Of a DNA stretch of 64,000 bases, positions 18,901 to 27,693 are shown piece by piece. A model generated the notes under the pieces. That model had not been told where the DNA came from and ran no database searches. It saw only the letters and a program-made list of their open reading frames with translations. The DNA comes from an uncultured Brachyspira sp. (GTDB lineage: Bacteria; Spirochaetota; Brachyspiria; Brachyspirales; Brachyspiraceae), in contig NZ_CALXYQ010000001.1 of assembly GCF_944393015.1 (NCBI RefSeq), positions 143,225 through 207,224 of the forward strand, written 5' to 3'. Position 1 is the first letter of the stretch; every line of letters begins with the position of its first letter. Both the position numbers and the translations under genes were made by a program.

Positions 18901-19151
18901 ATGTTAAAGAAGTATCAAAAATTTACGAAGAAGGTTTAGAAAATATAATAGATACAATAAGACTAGGCAAAGTTGATTATGTTATAAATACAATAGAAAG
19001 CAATAGCCAAACACATTCAGACAGTTTGGAATTAAGAAGAGCTTCTGCTGAAAATAATATATCTTGTATTACATCATTAGATACAGCTTATGCTTTGCTT
19101 AAAGTTATAGAATCTATGAATTTCACTATAATGGATTTATCTAATATTTAA
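15954..19151 (+). CDS. carB: Carbamoyl-phosphate synthase large subunit
   Basis: Synthetase subunit, 1065 residues. It has two homologous ATP-grasp halves ([19 protein letters not shown] at the start and [20 protein letters not shown] in the second half) and a C-terminal MGS-like allosteric domain that ends in an Asn- and Asp-poor tail. I choose ATG 15954 (MPKRTDIKK), not ATG 15942, because GGAGAG lies five bases upstream and the protein then starts like other CarB proteins. The reading frame overlaps the end of carA. Length and both ATP-binding halves are complete. Confidence 0.96.
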   Translation: MPKRTDIKKILVIGSGPIIIGQAAEFDYAGTQACQSLREEGYEVVLINSNPATIMTDAAIADKVYIEPINLNFAKRIIYKERPDAILGSLGGQTGLNLVVELAESGILDEYNVEILGTDLNAINCAEDRELFKNLMNEINEPVPESIIVHSVEEAIEFANKIGYHLVVRPAYTLGGTGGGFARNEKELIEICETGLKISPVHECLVEKSIAGYKEIEYEVIRDNNDNAIVVCNMENVDPVGIHTGDSIVVAPCQTLSDTENQMLRNVSLKIIRALKICGGCNVQLALDPDSFKYYIIEVNPRVSRSSALASKATGYPIAKISAKIAVGMTLDEILNPITKKSFACFEPSIDYVVTKFPRLPFDKFPNADRQLGTQMKATGEVMSIGRNFEESFLKAVRSLEIKCDHIIHNDVSEYTTKKLWERIELRDDLRIFIIAELIRRKEDINDIIEITHIDKFFLDKIKNIIILEEKLYKNKMDIDVLRECKERGFSDSYISKVWEAEEIDIYKLRHENNIIPVYKMVDTCAGEFESETPYFYSTYENENESFKSGKESIIVLGSGPIRIGQGVEFDYSTVHSVMTIREAGYEAIVINNNPETVSTDFSISDKLYFEPLTIEDVMHIIELEKPKGVIVQFGGQTAINLAEKLVMHGVNILGTSLENINKAEDRHEFEEMLKTLNIPQPKGETAITVEEALVIANDIGYPVLVRPSYVLGGRAMEIVDNDASLKVYMETAVKEVSNKAPILIDKYVIGKEIEIDAIADSENNVFIPGIMEHIERAGIHSGDSISVYPTQTISNKVKETIIDYAKRIGIGFNFIGLYNIQFIVDKKDNVYVLEVNPRSSRTVPFLSKITNVPMANVATMCILGKSLKEQGYNNLYKEESDKVFVKAPVFSFSKLRKVDTILGPEMKSTGEALGFDINFEKALYKALIASGLRIPLQGNVLLTISDNHKNEILDLAKRFSNIGYGIYATKGTANFLREKGLYVKEVSKIYEEGLENIIDTIRLGKVDYVINTIESNSQTHSDSLELRRASAENNISCITSLDTAYALLKVIESMNFTIMDLSNI

Positions 19152-19157
19152 AAAATC

Positions 19158-19203
19158 AAAAACTATGTATTTGTTATTATATTTATATCAAATACATAGT
19201 TTT
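19158..19203. terminator. Bidirectional terminator between carB and aroF
   Basis: AAAACTATGTATTTG pairs perfectly with CAAATACATAGTTTT. A and T tracts flank the stem on each side, so it can serve both convergent genes. Confidence 0.85.
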
Positions 19204-19229
19204 AAAAATTTATTTTAAATAAAAATTAA

Positions 19230-20273
19230 TTACTTAGTATAAATCTTACCGCCATGACGTTCTTTTATTTTGCTTACAGTATCAGCCATCATATTAACAG
19301 AAGCCATAATCTCTTCAAAAGTATCAGGTTTTATAGATTGAGCTCCATCGCATAAAGCATGTTCAGGATCATTATGAACTTCTATAATCATACCATCAGC
19401 ACCTGCAGCAAGAGCAGCTAAAGTGAGAGGAAGTGCCATCCAAGCCTTACCGCTAGCATGTGAAGGATCGCCTATTACAGGTAAGTGGCTCATTCTTTTT
19501 ATCATAGGTATTGCAGAAACATCGAAAGTATTTCTAGTATAAGTTTCAAAAGTTCTTATACCTCTTTCGCATAATACTACATTGCTGTTTCCTTTATCCA
19601 AAATATATTCGGCACTCATAAGCCATTCTTCCATAGTATTAGCTAAACCTCTTTTTAAAAGTATAGGCTTTTTTAATTTTCCTACTTCTTTCAAAAGCTC
19701 GAAGTTCTGCATGTTTCTTGCACCTATTTGAATCATATCAACAGTATTTTCAAAATCTTCTAAATGTCTTATAGATACAATTTCACTTACAATTGGTATT
19801 CCTACTTCTTCTTTTGCAAGTTTTAATATTTTAAGTCCGTCAAGAGCTAAACCTTGGAAAGCATAAGGAGAAGTTCTAGGCTTGAAAGCTCCGCCTCTAA
19901 GTATTGAAGCTCCTGCTGCTTTTACGCTCTTAGCAATATTAATAACCTGCTCTTCACTTTCAACCGAACAAGGACCTGCTATTATTACAGGTTTTCCGGC
20001 TCCTACTTTTACTCCGCTTACATCAACAATAGTATCCTCTTTTTTGAAAGCTCTGTTAGCTCTTTTGAAAGGTTCTTGAACTTTTAAAACTCTAGCAACA
20101 CCAGGTAAAGTAGCCATTAATTCTCTATCAACTTTTGAAGTATCTCCTACTATACCTATAACAGTACAGTCAACACCTACTATTTTGTTAGTTCCTAATC
20201 CTGCTTCGATGAGTCTGTCTGTTATATTATTTATATATTCTTCTTTAGCATTTGGTTTCATTACAATAATCAT
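19230..20273 (-). CDS. aroF: 3-deoxy-7-phosphoheptulonate synthase (DAHP synthase, type I-beta)
   Basis: First step of the shikimate pathway: phosphoenolpyruvate plus erythrose 4-phosphate gives DAHP. It has 347 residues. An N-terminal ferredoxin-like/ACT-type regulatory region (about 1-75) is followed by the KDPG-type TIM barrel with IIAGPCSVESEEQ, LRGGAFKPRTSPYAFQG, IGARNMQNFELL, LLKRG and PVIGDPSHASG. This layout is the B. subtilis/Thermotoga type rather than E. coli AroG. AAGGAGAT lies seven bases before the ATG. It is a single gene convergent with carAB. Confidence 0.94.
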   Translation of the reverse strand: MIIVMKPNAKEEYINNITDRLIEAGLGTNKIVGVDCTVIGIVGDTSKVDRELMATLPGVARVLKVQEPFKRANRAFKKEDTIVDVSGVKVGAGKPVIIAGPCSVESEEQVINIAKSVKAAGASILRGGAFKPRTSPYAFQGLALDGLKILKLAKEEVGIPIVSEIVSIRHLEDFENTVDMIQIGARNMQNFELLKEVGKLKKPILLKRGLANTMEEWLMSAEYILDKGNSNVVLCERGIRTFETYTRNTFDVSAIPMIKRMSHLPVIGDPSHASGKAWMALPLTLAALAAGADGMIIEVHNDPEHALCDGAQSIKPDTFEEIMASVNMMADTVSKIKERHGGKIYTK

Positions 20274-20395
20274 AGTAATTATCTCCTTAAAAATTAAAAT
20301 ATTATGTTAATTATGATTGCTTTATCTTAATAGTTTTCTTATAATTAAAAAATTAATTTATTATGTATTTATTTTTTATTGTTGTGAAAAATAGA

Positions 20396-20530
20396 ATATA
20401 CTGGCGCCTTAAACGCCAAAAAAGCTAAAGAAAAATGGGAAGCAAAAAGAGTTGCTTATGATAGAGTTAATAAAAATCTTATCTTTCATAGTAATATATT
20501 ATATATAAAAATTGATAAATGTCAATAAAA
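20396..20530 (+). pseudogene. Probable coding relic with no start codon
   Basis: Within the 372-base gap 20274-20645 one stretch differs in composition from the AT-rich surroundings. It reads GALNAKKAKEKWEAKR in one frame, has no start codon, and runs to TAA near 20529. A small TGGCG-ccttaaa-CGCCA hairpin overlaps its beginning. It looks like the remnant of a lost gene, but chance is possible. The rest of the gap holds only AT-rich upstream sequence of aroF and glgP. Confidence 0.3.
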
Positions 20531-20645
20531 AATATATATAATTAACTATATAATAAGAATTATTAAATAAATTCATTGATTTTATTGTAAAATATTATAG
20601 AATAAGCAGAGGTATATCTAAAATAATTTTTAAGGCGGTAATTTT

Positions 20646-23207
20646 ATGAAATTAAATAAATATATGGTTTCACCATCGGTTCCAAAAGAATTAGAGCCAC
20701 TTATAGAAATTACTAAAAACTTTTGGTGGTGTTGGAACCAGAAAGCAGTAACTTTATTAAGAACAATAGATATTGATAATTGGGACAAAAGAGATCATAA
20801 CCCTATAAGAGTATTAGGAGAATCTCTTCAGGAACGTTTTGATGCTATGCTTCAAGATGATGCAGCTATGATGAATTTAGCTGAAGTTTATGATGAGTTT
20901 AAAACTTATATGAAGCAGGAAACTTGGTATAATAGCTTAGATGAAAGTCAAAAAACTCCTAATGAAAAAATAGCTTATTTCTCTTTTGAATATGGTTTGC
21001 ATGAATCTTTGCCTAACTATTCAGGAGGTCTTGGTATATTATCAGGAGACCATTTGAAATCTGCTAGTGATTTAGGTTTGCCTTTGGTAGCAGTTGGACT
21101 TTTATATAGAAAAGGATATTTCAGACAATATTTAAATGCTGATGGCTGGCAGCAGGAATATGATATAGAAAATGATTTCTTTAACTTAGCTTTAGAAAAA
21201 GTTTTAGATAAAAACGGCGAAACTATGAAAGTAGATGTTGATCTTCCTGGAAGAAAAGTTTATGCTCAAATTTGGAAAGCTAATGTAGGAAGAATAGAGC
21301 TTTACTATTTAGATGCTAACATAGAAGAAAACAGTGTTGAAGATAGAGATATTACTGCTCAGCTTTACGGCGGTAACTTAGAAACTAGAATACAGCAGGA
21401 AATATTACTTGGTATAGGTGGTGTTAAAGCTTTAGAAAAATTAGGAATTAAACCTACTATATACCATATGAATGAAGGACACAGTGCTTTTCTTTCTTTA
21501 GAGAGAATAAGACAATTAATGGAAAATAATCATTTAGATAAAAATACAGCAAGAGAAGTTGTATTTAGCTCTAATATATTTACAACTCACACTCCTGTAC
21601 CTGCTGGTAATGATATATTCCCTATAGATATGGTTCAAAAATATTTCGCAGATTATGTTAAACATATAGATATGTCTATGGATGAATTCATAAGACTTGG
21701 AAGAATCAATCCAGATGATCAAAAAGAAAGTTTCTGTATGACAGTACTTGCTCTTAACCTTTCTGCTGAAAATAACGGTGTTAGTGAGCTTCATGGACAT
21801 GTATCAAGAGCTATGTGGAAAGATATTTGGAAAGGTGTTCCTGTTAATGAGCTTCCTATAGATTCTATTACTAATGGTATTCACACTTTAAGCTGGATAT
21901 CTTTTGATATGCAGAACTTACTTGACAGATATTTAGGACATCGTTGGAGAACTAAACCTTTAGAATATGAAATTTGGGAAAGAGTTCAAAAAATACCTGA
22001 AGCAGAACTTTGGAGAACTCATGAAAGAAGAAAAGAAAGACTTATTGATTTCTGCAGAGAAAGATTAAAAACTCAAATAACAAATAGAGGATTCACAAAA
22101 AGCGAAATAGAACATGCTGATCAAATACTTTCTCCTGAAGCTTTAACAATAGGTTTTGCTAGAAGATTTGCTACTTATAAAAGAGGTACATTGCTTTTCA
22201 GAGATTTAGAAAGATTAAAGAAAATCGTTACTAATTCTGAAAGACCTGTGCAAATCATATTTGCTGGTAAAGCTCACCCACATGATAATGGCGGTAAAGA
22301 ATTAATAAGAAATATTGCTGAAATATGCAGAAGAGAAGATTTCAGAGATCATATAGTATTTATAGAAGACTATGACATCAATGTTGCTAGATACATGGTA
22401 CAAGGTGTTGATGTATGGCTTAATAACCCTAGAAGACCTTTAGAAGCAAGCGGTACAAGCGGTATGAAAGTTCCGCCAAATGGAGGTTTAAACTTCAGTG
22501 TATTAGACGGATGGTGGGATGAAGCTTATGATGGTCAAAATGGATGGCCTATCGGTAACAGAGAAGAGTACACTGACTTAGAATATCAAGATGAAGTTGA
22601 AAGTAAAGCTCTTTATAATGTTTTAGAAAATGAGATTATACCTCTATTCTATGAAAGAGGAAGAGATAATATACCTAGACAATGGGTTGCTGCTATGAAA
22701 TGGAGTATGCAAACTGTTTGTCCAGTATTCTCTACTAATAGAATGGTTGCTGATTACTTCCATAAATTCTATAACAATGCAAGCAAAAGATATTTCAATA
22801 TGACTGAAAATGAATTTGCTAAAGCTAAAGAATTAAAAGCTTGGAAACAAGATATCGCTTCAAAATGGTCAAAAGTTCTTATTGAAAACACAATTTCTGA
22901 AATGCCTTCAAGAAATTTAAAAGTTGGAAGCAAATTTGAAGTTAAAACTATAGTTAATCTTGGAGATATAGCTCCTGATTCTGTAAGAGTAGAACTTTAC
23001 CATGGTAAGTTAAGCATGAAAGAAGAAATCATAGATCCTATCACAGTAGAAATGAAGCATTCTGCTGATTTAGGAAACGGAAGACATTCTTTCTCAGGAA
23101 CTTTGGAATGTACTAACAGCGGACAAAGCGGTTATGCTATAAGAATGTATCCATATCATAAAGATTTAAGCTATAAATTTGATATGAAACTTATTATATG
23201 GAGCTAA
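20646..23207 (+). CDS. glgP: Alpha-glucan (glycogen/maltodextrin) phosphorylase
   Basis: Cleaves alpha-1,4-glucans with phosphate to release glucose 1-phosphate. It has 853 residues. The N-terminal DUF3417-type segment (NFWWCWNQKA) marks the Thermus/Thermotoga-like class of GT35 enzymes. The conserved core includes GLGILSGDHLKSASDLG and the pyridoxal phosphate site ASGTSGMKVPPNGG with K608, followed by VLDGWWDEAYDG. The C-terminal ~100 residues form an extra beta-rich domain. AAGGCGG lies eight bases upstream of the ATG. It is monocistronic, with a terminator after it. Confidence 0.93.
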   Translation: MKLNKYMVSPSVPKELEPLIEITKNFWWCWNQKAVTLLRTIDIDNWDKRDHNPIRVLGESLQERFDAMLQDDAAMMNLAEVYDEFKTYMKQETWYNSLDESQKTPNEKIAYFSFEYGLHESLPNYSGGLGILSGDHLKSASDLGLPLVAVGLLYRKGYFRQYLNADGWQQEYDIENDFFNLALEKVLDKNGETMKVDVDLPGRKVYAQIWKANVGRIELYYLDANIEENSVEDRDITAQLYGGNLETRIQQEILLGIGGVKALEKLGIKPTIYHMNEGHSAFLSLERIRQLMENNHLDKNTAREVVFSSNIFTTHTPVPAGNDIFPIDMVQKYFADYVKHIDMSMDEFIRLGRINPDDQKESFCMTVLALNLSAENNGVSELHGHVSRAMWKDIWKGVPVNELPIDSITNGIHTLSWISFDMQNLLDRYLGHRWRTKPLEYEIWERVQKIPEAELWRTHERRKERLIDFCRERLKTQITNRGFTKSEIEHADQILSPEALTIGFARRFATYKRGTLLFRDLERLKKIVTNSERPVQIIFAGKAHPHDNGGKELIRNIAEICRREDFRDHIVFIEDYDINVARYMVQGVDVWLNNPRRPLEASGTSGMKVPPNGGLNFSVLDGWWDEAYDGQNGWPIGNREEYTDLEYQDEVESKALYNVLENEIIPLFYERGRDNIPRQWVAAMKWSMQTVCPVFSTNRMVADYFHKFYNNASKRYFNMTENEFAKAKELKAWKQDIASKWSKVLIENTISEMPSRNLKVGSKFEVKTIVNLGDIAPDSVRVELYHGKLSMKEEIIDPITVEMKHSADLGNGRHSFSGTLECTNSGQSGYAIRMYPYHKDLSYKFDMKLIIWS

Positions 23208-23233
23208 TATCTAATTAAATAGAATAAAAATTA

Positions 23234-23266
23234 AAAGGCCTTCACATTTTAGTGAAGGTCTTTTTT
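23234..23266 (+). terminator. Terminator after glgP
   Basis: AAAAGGCCTTCAC pairs with GTGAAGGTCTTTT over a six-base loop, followed by T residues. Confidence 0.85.
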
Positions 23267-23274
23267 ATTATGAA

Positions 23275-23853
23275 TTAATTATCTTCTGTTTTAATAATAA
23301 AAGGATAATCATTATACATATTAGTTGTTAAATCCATTCTTGTTTTAAATGGTATATATTCAAGTTTAGGTTCATAATTCCAATATCTAGTTTCCCCTCT
23401 TATACTAGGTATAAAAAGTCTTAATCCTATTGGTAGAGAAGTAGTATCATTTATTATATCTTTATTATGGAGATATATAATACGCCAAAAATTTCTCTCT
23501 CCATATATAAATGGATATGATGATATTTTTAATAATGTATCTCCTGCCTGTACTCTATAATATCTAGGAAGTACATCCATTGTTATATCATATCCTCTAT
23601 CTCTATACTTTGAAAAATCTATATCATTAGTTATTATTAATACACTATTATTAGTACTTATTAATTTATCATTAGTTATAACTGATGTATTTTCATTTGT
23701 TAATTCTTCTATAGTTTGAATATCACCTTTTTTTTCAGCCTCATCTAAAATTTTATTTTTTATATAAATTTTTATTGGGGTTTCTTCTATAAATAATGGA
23801 GTGGACATTACTATACTGCAAAAAAGAAATATCAAAATTATGATTTTTTTCAT
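23275..23853 (-). CDS. Exported LysM-domain protein
   Basis: 192 residues. The signal peptide occupies residues 1-17 (MKKIIILIFLFCSIVMS). A poorly conserved middle with TITNE-like Ser/Thr/Asn stretches precedes a LysM domain at about 97-150 (YYRVQAGDTLLKISSYPFIY, then WRIIYLHNKDII and LPIGLRLFIPS). LysM binds peptidoglycan, so the protein probably sits in the periplasm on the cell wall. It is convergent with glgP and shares the short terminator region. No other domain is recognised. Confidence 0.85.
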   Translation of the reverse strand: MKKIIILIFLFCSIVMSTPLFIEETPIKIYIKNKILDEAEKKGDIQTIEELTNENTSVITNDKLISTNNSVLIITNDIDFSKYRDRGYDITMDVLPRYYRVQAGDTLLKISSYPFIYGERNFWRIIYLHNKDIINDTTSLPIGLRLFIPSIRGETRYWNYEPKLEYIPFKTRMDLTTNMYNDYPFIIKTEDN

Positions 23854-24017
23854 ATTATAATAATATTAATTATTTTAAATATAATGGTAATTTTTATCGT
23901 TAAAATATTTTTTATTTTTAATTAAAATGAATATTTTTATATAAAATTTCTATTTTACTATTTTTATATTGATTTTAGAAAATAATTTTACTATAATAAA
24001 AACAATTAGGATTATTT

Positions 24018-25270
24018 ATGAAATACTTTTTACATGTTGCTTTCTTCTTATGTTTGCATATTCCATATTTATATTCACAAGATATAAATACTGAATATAA
24101 TCAATTTATAACTAAATATTTTCAAATGAATAATAAATATAATCAAGGCTATATCGATTATATTTCTAATAACAAATATATAATAAATTTTTTTAATAAT
24201 GCCAAAAACTTTATAGAAAATATAAATCCGCAATTTTGGAAAGATGTACTTAACAATCCAAAATTAATAGAAAAATATCCTGAATCTCCTAATACAATAC
24301 TTTTGATGTCAAGTATCGAATTTTTATATGATATTTATAATTTTAATATGTCAGTTGGATATGCAATAGAACAGAAAATTAAAAGAAAAATACAGTTCAA
24401 TGCTGCTTCAGGAGATAATTATGGATTAATAATTCCTTTACATTTTCCATTAGGTACTGTAGGTATTGGAGCATACTTAAATTTTCAGCTTGAAGATACA
24501 AAATCTTCATTAAGTTATGATAATGATTTTGCAGACTAATAAATTCTATAGATAAAGTACCATTTCCATATATTGAAGTTTTTGGTTCTATTAATTGCTG
24601 GACTGCTCCTATGTCCATAGGATTAAGATTTGCATTTATGCCAGGTTACAGCGAATTTTATAATCTTTTTGTTAAAGATACAAAAATAGAAACATTCGGA
24701 TTACATAGCGGTATGGACTTAAAATTCTATATTTATAGAGATAAATATTTTTTTGTTGATGCCAGAGCAGATTTCAATTTTGATTATGGAAAATTCAATA
24801 TGGCTTTCATGAATGATAGGTATGTATTTCAGATGCATAATTCCGCAAACAGCACATATACAGGAGCATACTTTGGAACATCAGCCGACATAAAAAGTAA
24901 ATGGATAAGTTTTGCTTTAACTCCAAAATTAGTTGGAGGATTAAAATTAAGAGATAAAGTTCCATATATAGATTATTTTGCAATATACGGATTTATTGGA
25001 GTTGATTTAGTATATAGTTTTGTAGATTCTGATTCTGAATTTGGTATAAATACTGTTACAGAAAATATTAATAATCAAACTTATGAATTTAATACAAGTA
25101 TGCCTAAAATATCAATAAAAGATAATTATTTCAGTTATGATATAAGAGTTGGTGCAACTATTGATATATTTTACCAATCTTTATCATTTGAATATTCTAT
25201 ATTTTCAAAAAGTTTTTCAGTTATGTTTGTACCATTTGTGTATAGATTTGCTGGAGAACCAAAATTATAA
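24018..25270 (+). pseudogene. Outer-membrane beta-barrel-like protein, frameshifted
   Basis: The first part (24018-24539) starts with a signal peptide (MKYFLHVAFFLCLHIPYLYSQ). The second part continues to 25270 in another frame with many alternating Tyr/Phe strands typical of a beta-barrel. The first frame meets TAATAA at 24537 after FAD. Adding a single T there gives FADLINSIDKVPFPYIEVFG, which joins the second frame without loss. The gene therefore has a one-base deletion, or the sequence has an error. The full protein would be about 417 residues. No family is recognised. It is adjacent to further damaged genes. Confidence 0.7.
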
Positions 25271-25283
25271 AGGAGTCTAATTT

Positions 25284-26033
25284 ATGAAAATAAAAAGTTT
25301 TATCATTCTTATAACTATTATTTTAATTTTTATTGTATCTTGTAATATTTAATATTTAAGTCCTGATAATGCATTAGAAGAAGCAAATAAAATCAATTTT
25401 TTTGTATACCAAATTCATTTACCATATACTAGCGGAGGAGGAACTTTTCAATGCCCTGTAATATACGATGCTATAGATAGAAGCGGAGGAAGCAGATTAG
25501 GAATTAGAGGAATTATAGATAAAACTACAATATTGAGTATAGCAGAATGCCTAAGAAAGCAGCCTGATAAGCATGTATTTTTGTATGCAGAAAATGTTAT
25601 TTTTGAAGGAAATGGGAAGAAATGGCCTAATGAAAGTTTTATGAATGTAAAAAATCTTACAGGTGTTTATTTTCCAGCTGATATGGAGGCTATAGGAAAT
25701 AATGCTTTTGATAACTGCACATCTCTTGAAGCTATAGTTTTAGGTACTAATTTTAAAACTATGTATCCTAGTATGCTTGCTGGTGTAAAAAATCTTAAGC
25801 ATGTTGTGTATTATGGTACAAGATTAGATTTTACAGGTGCTAATAATGGAGATGCTTGGAAAGGAATAGATCAAAAACAAATGACATTATATTTGGGAAA
25901 TTTTGACGGATATAAAGAAATTATATCAGGAGGAAAAAAATATACTACTACAAATTGGGCTAGATATACTTGGAAAAAAGTTTATTATAAAGGCGAATTT
26001 AGTATAGAAGATATCATAGAAGTATTAGAATAA
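25284..26033 (+). pseudogene. Lipoprotein with BspA-like LRR segment, in-frame stop after the lipobox
   Basis: AAGGAG precedes ATG 25284. The start reads MKIKSFIILITI...FIVSCNI, a lipoprotein signal with cysteine at residue 20, then TAA at 25350. The same frame stays open from there to 26033, giving about 227 more residues. These include a leucine-rich-repeat-like segment (MNVKNLTGVYFPADMEAIGN, then NAFDNCTSLEAIVLG) as in BspA LRR_5 proteins. A single nonsense change breaks an otherwise intact gene. An internal start (for example TTG 25533) would give a protein without export signal, so I call it a pseudogene or an interrupted gene. Confidence 0.7.
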
Positions 26034-26082
26034 CTATTAACCTATAATAAATATATAAAAACTTATATATCAATAATAAATA

Positions 26083-26111
26083 TTGACTTTTAATATTATA
26101 AAGTGTATTAT
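26083..26111 (+). promoter_or_regulatory. Sigma-70-type promoter of the TRAP transporter genes
   Basis: TTGACT (26083-26088), a 17-base spacer, then TATTAT (26106-26111). The AAGGAG ribosome-binding site follows at 26127. The promoter looks intact although the genes behind it are not. Confidence 0.6.
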
Positions 26112-26139
26112 GTAAATAAATTTTGCAAGGAGTATTATT

Positions 26140-27099
26140 ATTATTAGAAATGTTCTTATCACTGCTGCAGCTATTCTATCATTGGTATTAATGATAGGAT
26201 GCCAAAAAAGCAATAATCTAAATTATATTTTTGCTACAGGCGGAACAAGCGGTACATACTATTCATTCGGAGGAAGCATAGCTAGTATATGGAATGCTAA
26301 TATAGAAGGAATGAATGTTACTGCTCAATCAACAGGAGCTTCTGCTGAGAATTTAAGACTTCTTAACAGACATGAAGCTGATTTAGCATTTGTACAAAAC
26401 GATGTTATGGACTATGCATATAATGGTACAGACATCTTTGCCGGAGAAATATTAACTAATTTCTCTGCTGTTCTTACTTTATACCCTGAAATAGTACAAA
26501 TCGCAGCTACAAAAGAAAGTGGAATAAAATCAATAGCTGATATGAAAGGAAAAAGAATATCAGTAGGAGATGCTGGAAGCGGTGTTGAATTTAATGCCAA
26601 ACAAATATTAGAAGCTTATGGATTAACTTTCGATGATATAAATAAATAAAATCTTTCTTTTAAAGAGTCAAGTGACGGATTACAAAATGGTACTTTAGAT
26701 GCTTGTTTCATAGTTGCTGGAATACCTAATGCCGCTTTACAAGAATTATCTTTATCAAAAGATATAGTTTTGGTTTCTTTAGATAAAACTCAATTAGATG
26801 AAATTTTAAATCAATATAAATATTATACAGAAGTTACAATACCTGCTAATACATATAATAATGTTACTACAGATACTAGAGCAATAGTAGTAAAAGCAAC
26901 TATCGCAGTTAATAATAATATACCTGAAGATGTTGTTTATAATTTAGTAAAAACTTTATTTGATAAAAAAGCTGATTTAGCAACTGCTCATGCTAAAGGC
27001 GAAGAATTAAATATTGAAGAAGCTTACAAAGGAATATCTATACCATTCCATCCAGGTGCTTTAAAATATTACGAAGAATTGGGATATAATGTACAATAA
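26140..27099 (+). pseudogene. TAXI-type TRAP transporter binding protein, start and stop lesions
   Basis: The frame codes for a TAXI-family solute receptor of about 320 residues. It has a lipoprotein signal ending LMIGC, then ATGGTSGTYYSFGG, FVQNDVMDYAYNGT, DMKGKRISVGDAGSGVEFNA and, late, ISIPFHPGALKYY. Two defects are visible. The codon seven bases after AAGGAG is ATT (26140) where ATG is expected, and the same frame has TAA at 26647-26649 between DDINK and NLSFKESSDG. The first ATG/TTG-type start in frame (TTG 26182) would cut the signal peptide. Such receptors bind carboxylates or amino acids for the permease encoded at 27683. Confidence 0.75.
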
Positions 27100-27113
27100 T
27101 TACAAATAATATA

Positions 27114-27154
27114 AGTGTATTCATTGTTTATATTAATTAAATAATGAATACACT
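27114..27154 (+). other. Perfect 12-bp hairpin between binding protein and DUF1850 gene
   Basis: AGTGTATTCATT pairs with AATGAATACACT around a 17-base loop with no T-run after it. Such hairpins often stabilise upstream binding-protein mRNA or partly terminate. I call it a regulatory hairpin, not a full terminator. Confidence 0.55.
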
Positions 27155-27171
27155 AATAATTATTCTGATAT

Positions 27172-27693
27172 ATGTTAAAGAAAATTATTATATGTATATC
27201 TGTCATCATAATAATTATTGCTTTATTATTTGTACCTCTATTTCCAAGACTTATATTAAATAGTGTTAAAAATAATAAAGATAATTTTATATTTAATATT
27301 AATAGAAAAGAGTTTCTAATTTCATATACACATTCTGTAAATAAAGGAAGAATTAGAGATTATTACATTATAAATAATAATAATATTGTACTGGATAAGA
27401 CTAGATTTGTTTCTTATGGTGCTGGTATGTCAGATCCAGAAGGTAATGAAAAGATAATTATTACAGATGATTATATAGAAATAAACAACATTAATAAAAA
27501 AATAAAAGACTTATATTTATTTGTCGGCATTGTAGCTGATCATAGAATAGAATTTGACGGAAAAGAAATAAAGTTAAATACATTATTTAAGCCTCAAACA
27601 AATATAAAGATAGAATATAAGAAAGTATCATTATTTAAAATAATTTCAAATATAATGAATAATAAAATATTAAGGGAGAACAATGAAACATAG
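27172..27693 (+). CDS. DUF1850 membrane-anchored protein of a TRAP transporter operon
   Basis: 173 residues with one N-terminal membrane segment (residues 4-25). The body has the DUF1850 pattern: the motif FLISYTHSVNKGRIRDYY, then VSYGAGMSDPEG and a further beta-rich tail. DUF1850 proteins are found between TAXI binding proteins and fused TRAP permeases, as here. Their precise function is unknown. This is the only gene of the operon without a lesion. Its stop overlaps the first codons of the permease gene by 11 bases. Confidence 0.8.
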   Translation: MLKKIIICISVIIIIIALLFVPLFPRLILNSVKNNKDNFIFNINRKEFLISYTHSVNKGRIRDYYIINNNNIVLDKTRFVSYGAGMSDPEGNEKIIITDDYIEINNINKKIKDLYLFVGIVADHRIEFDGKEIKLNTLFKPQTNIKIEYKKVSLFKIISNIMNNKILRENNET

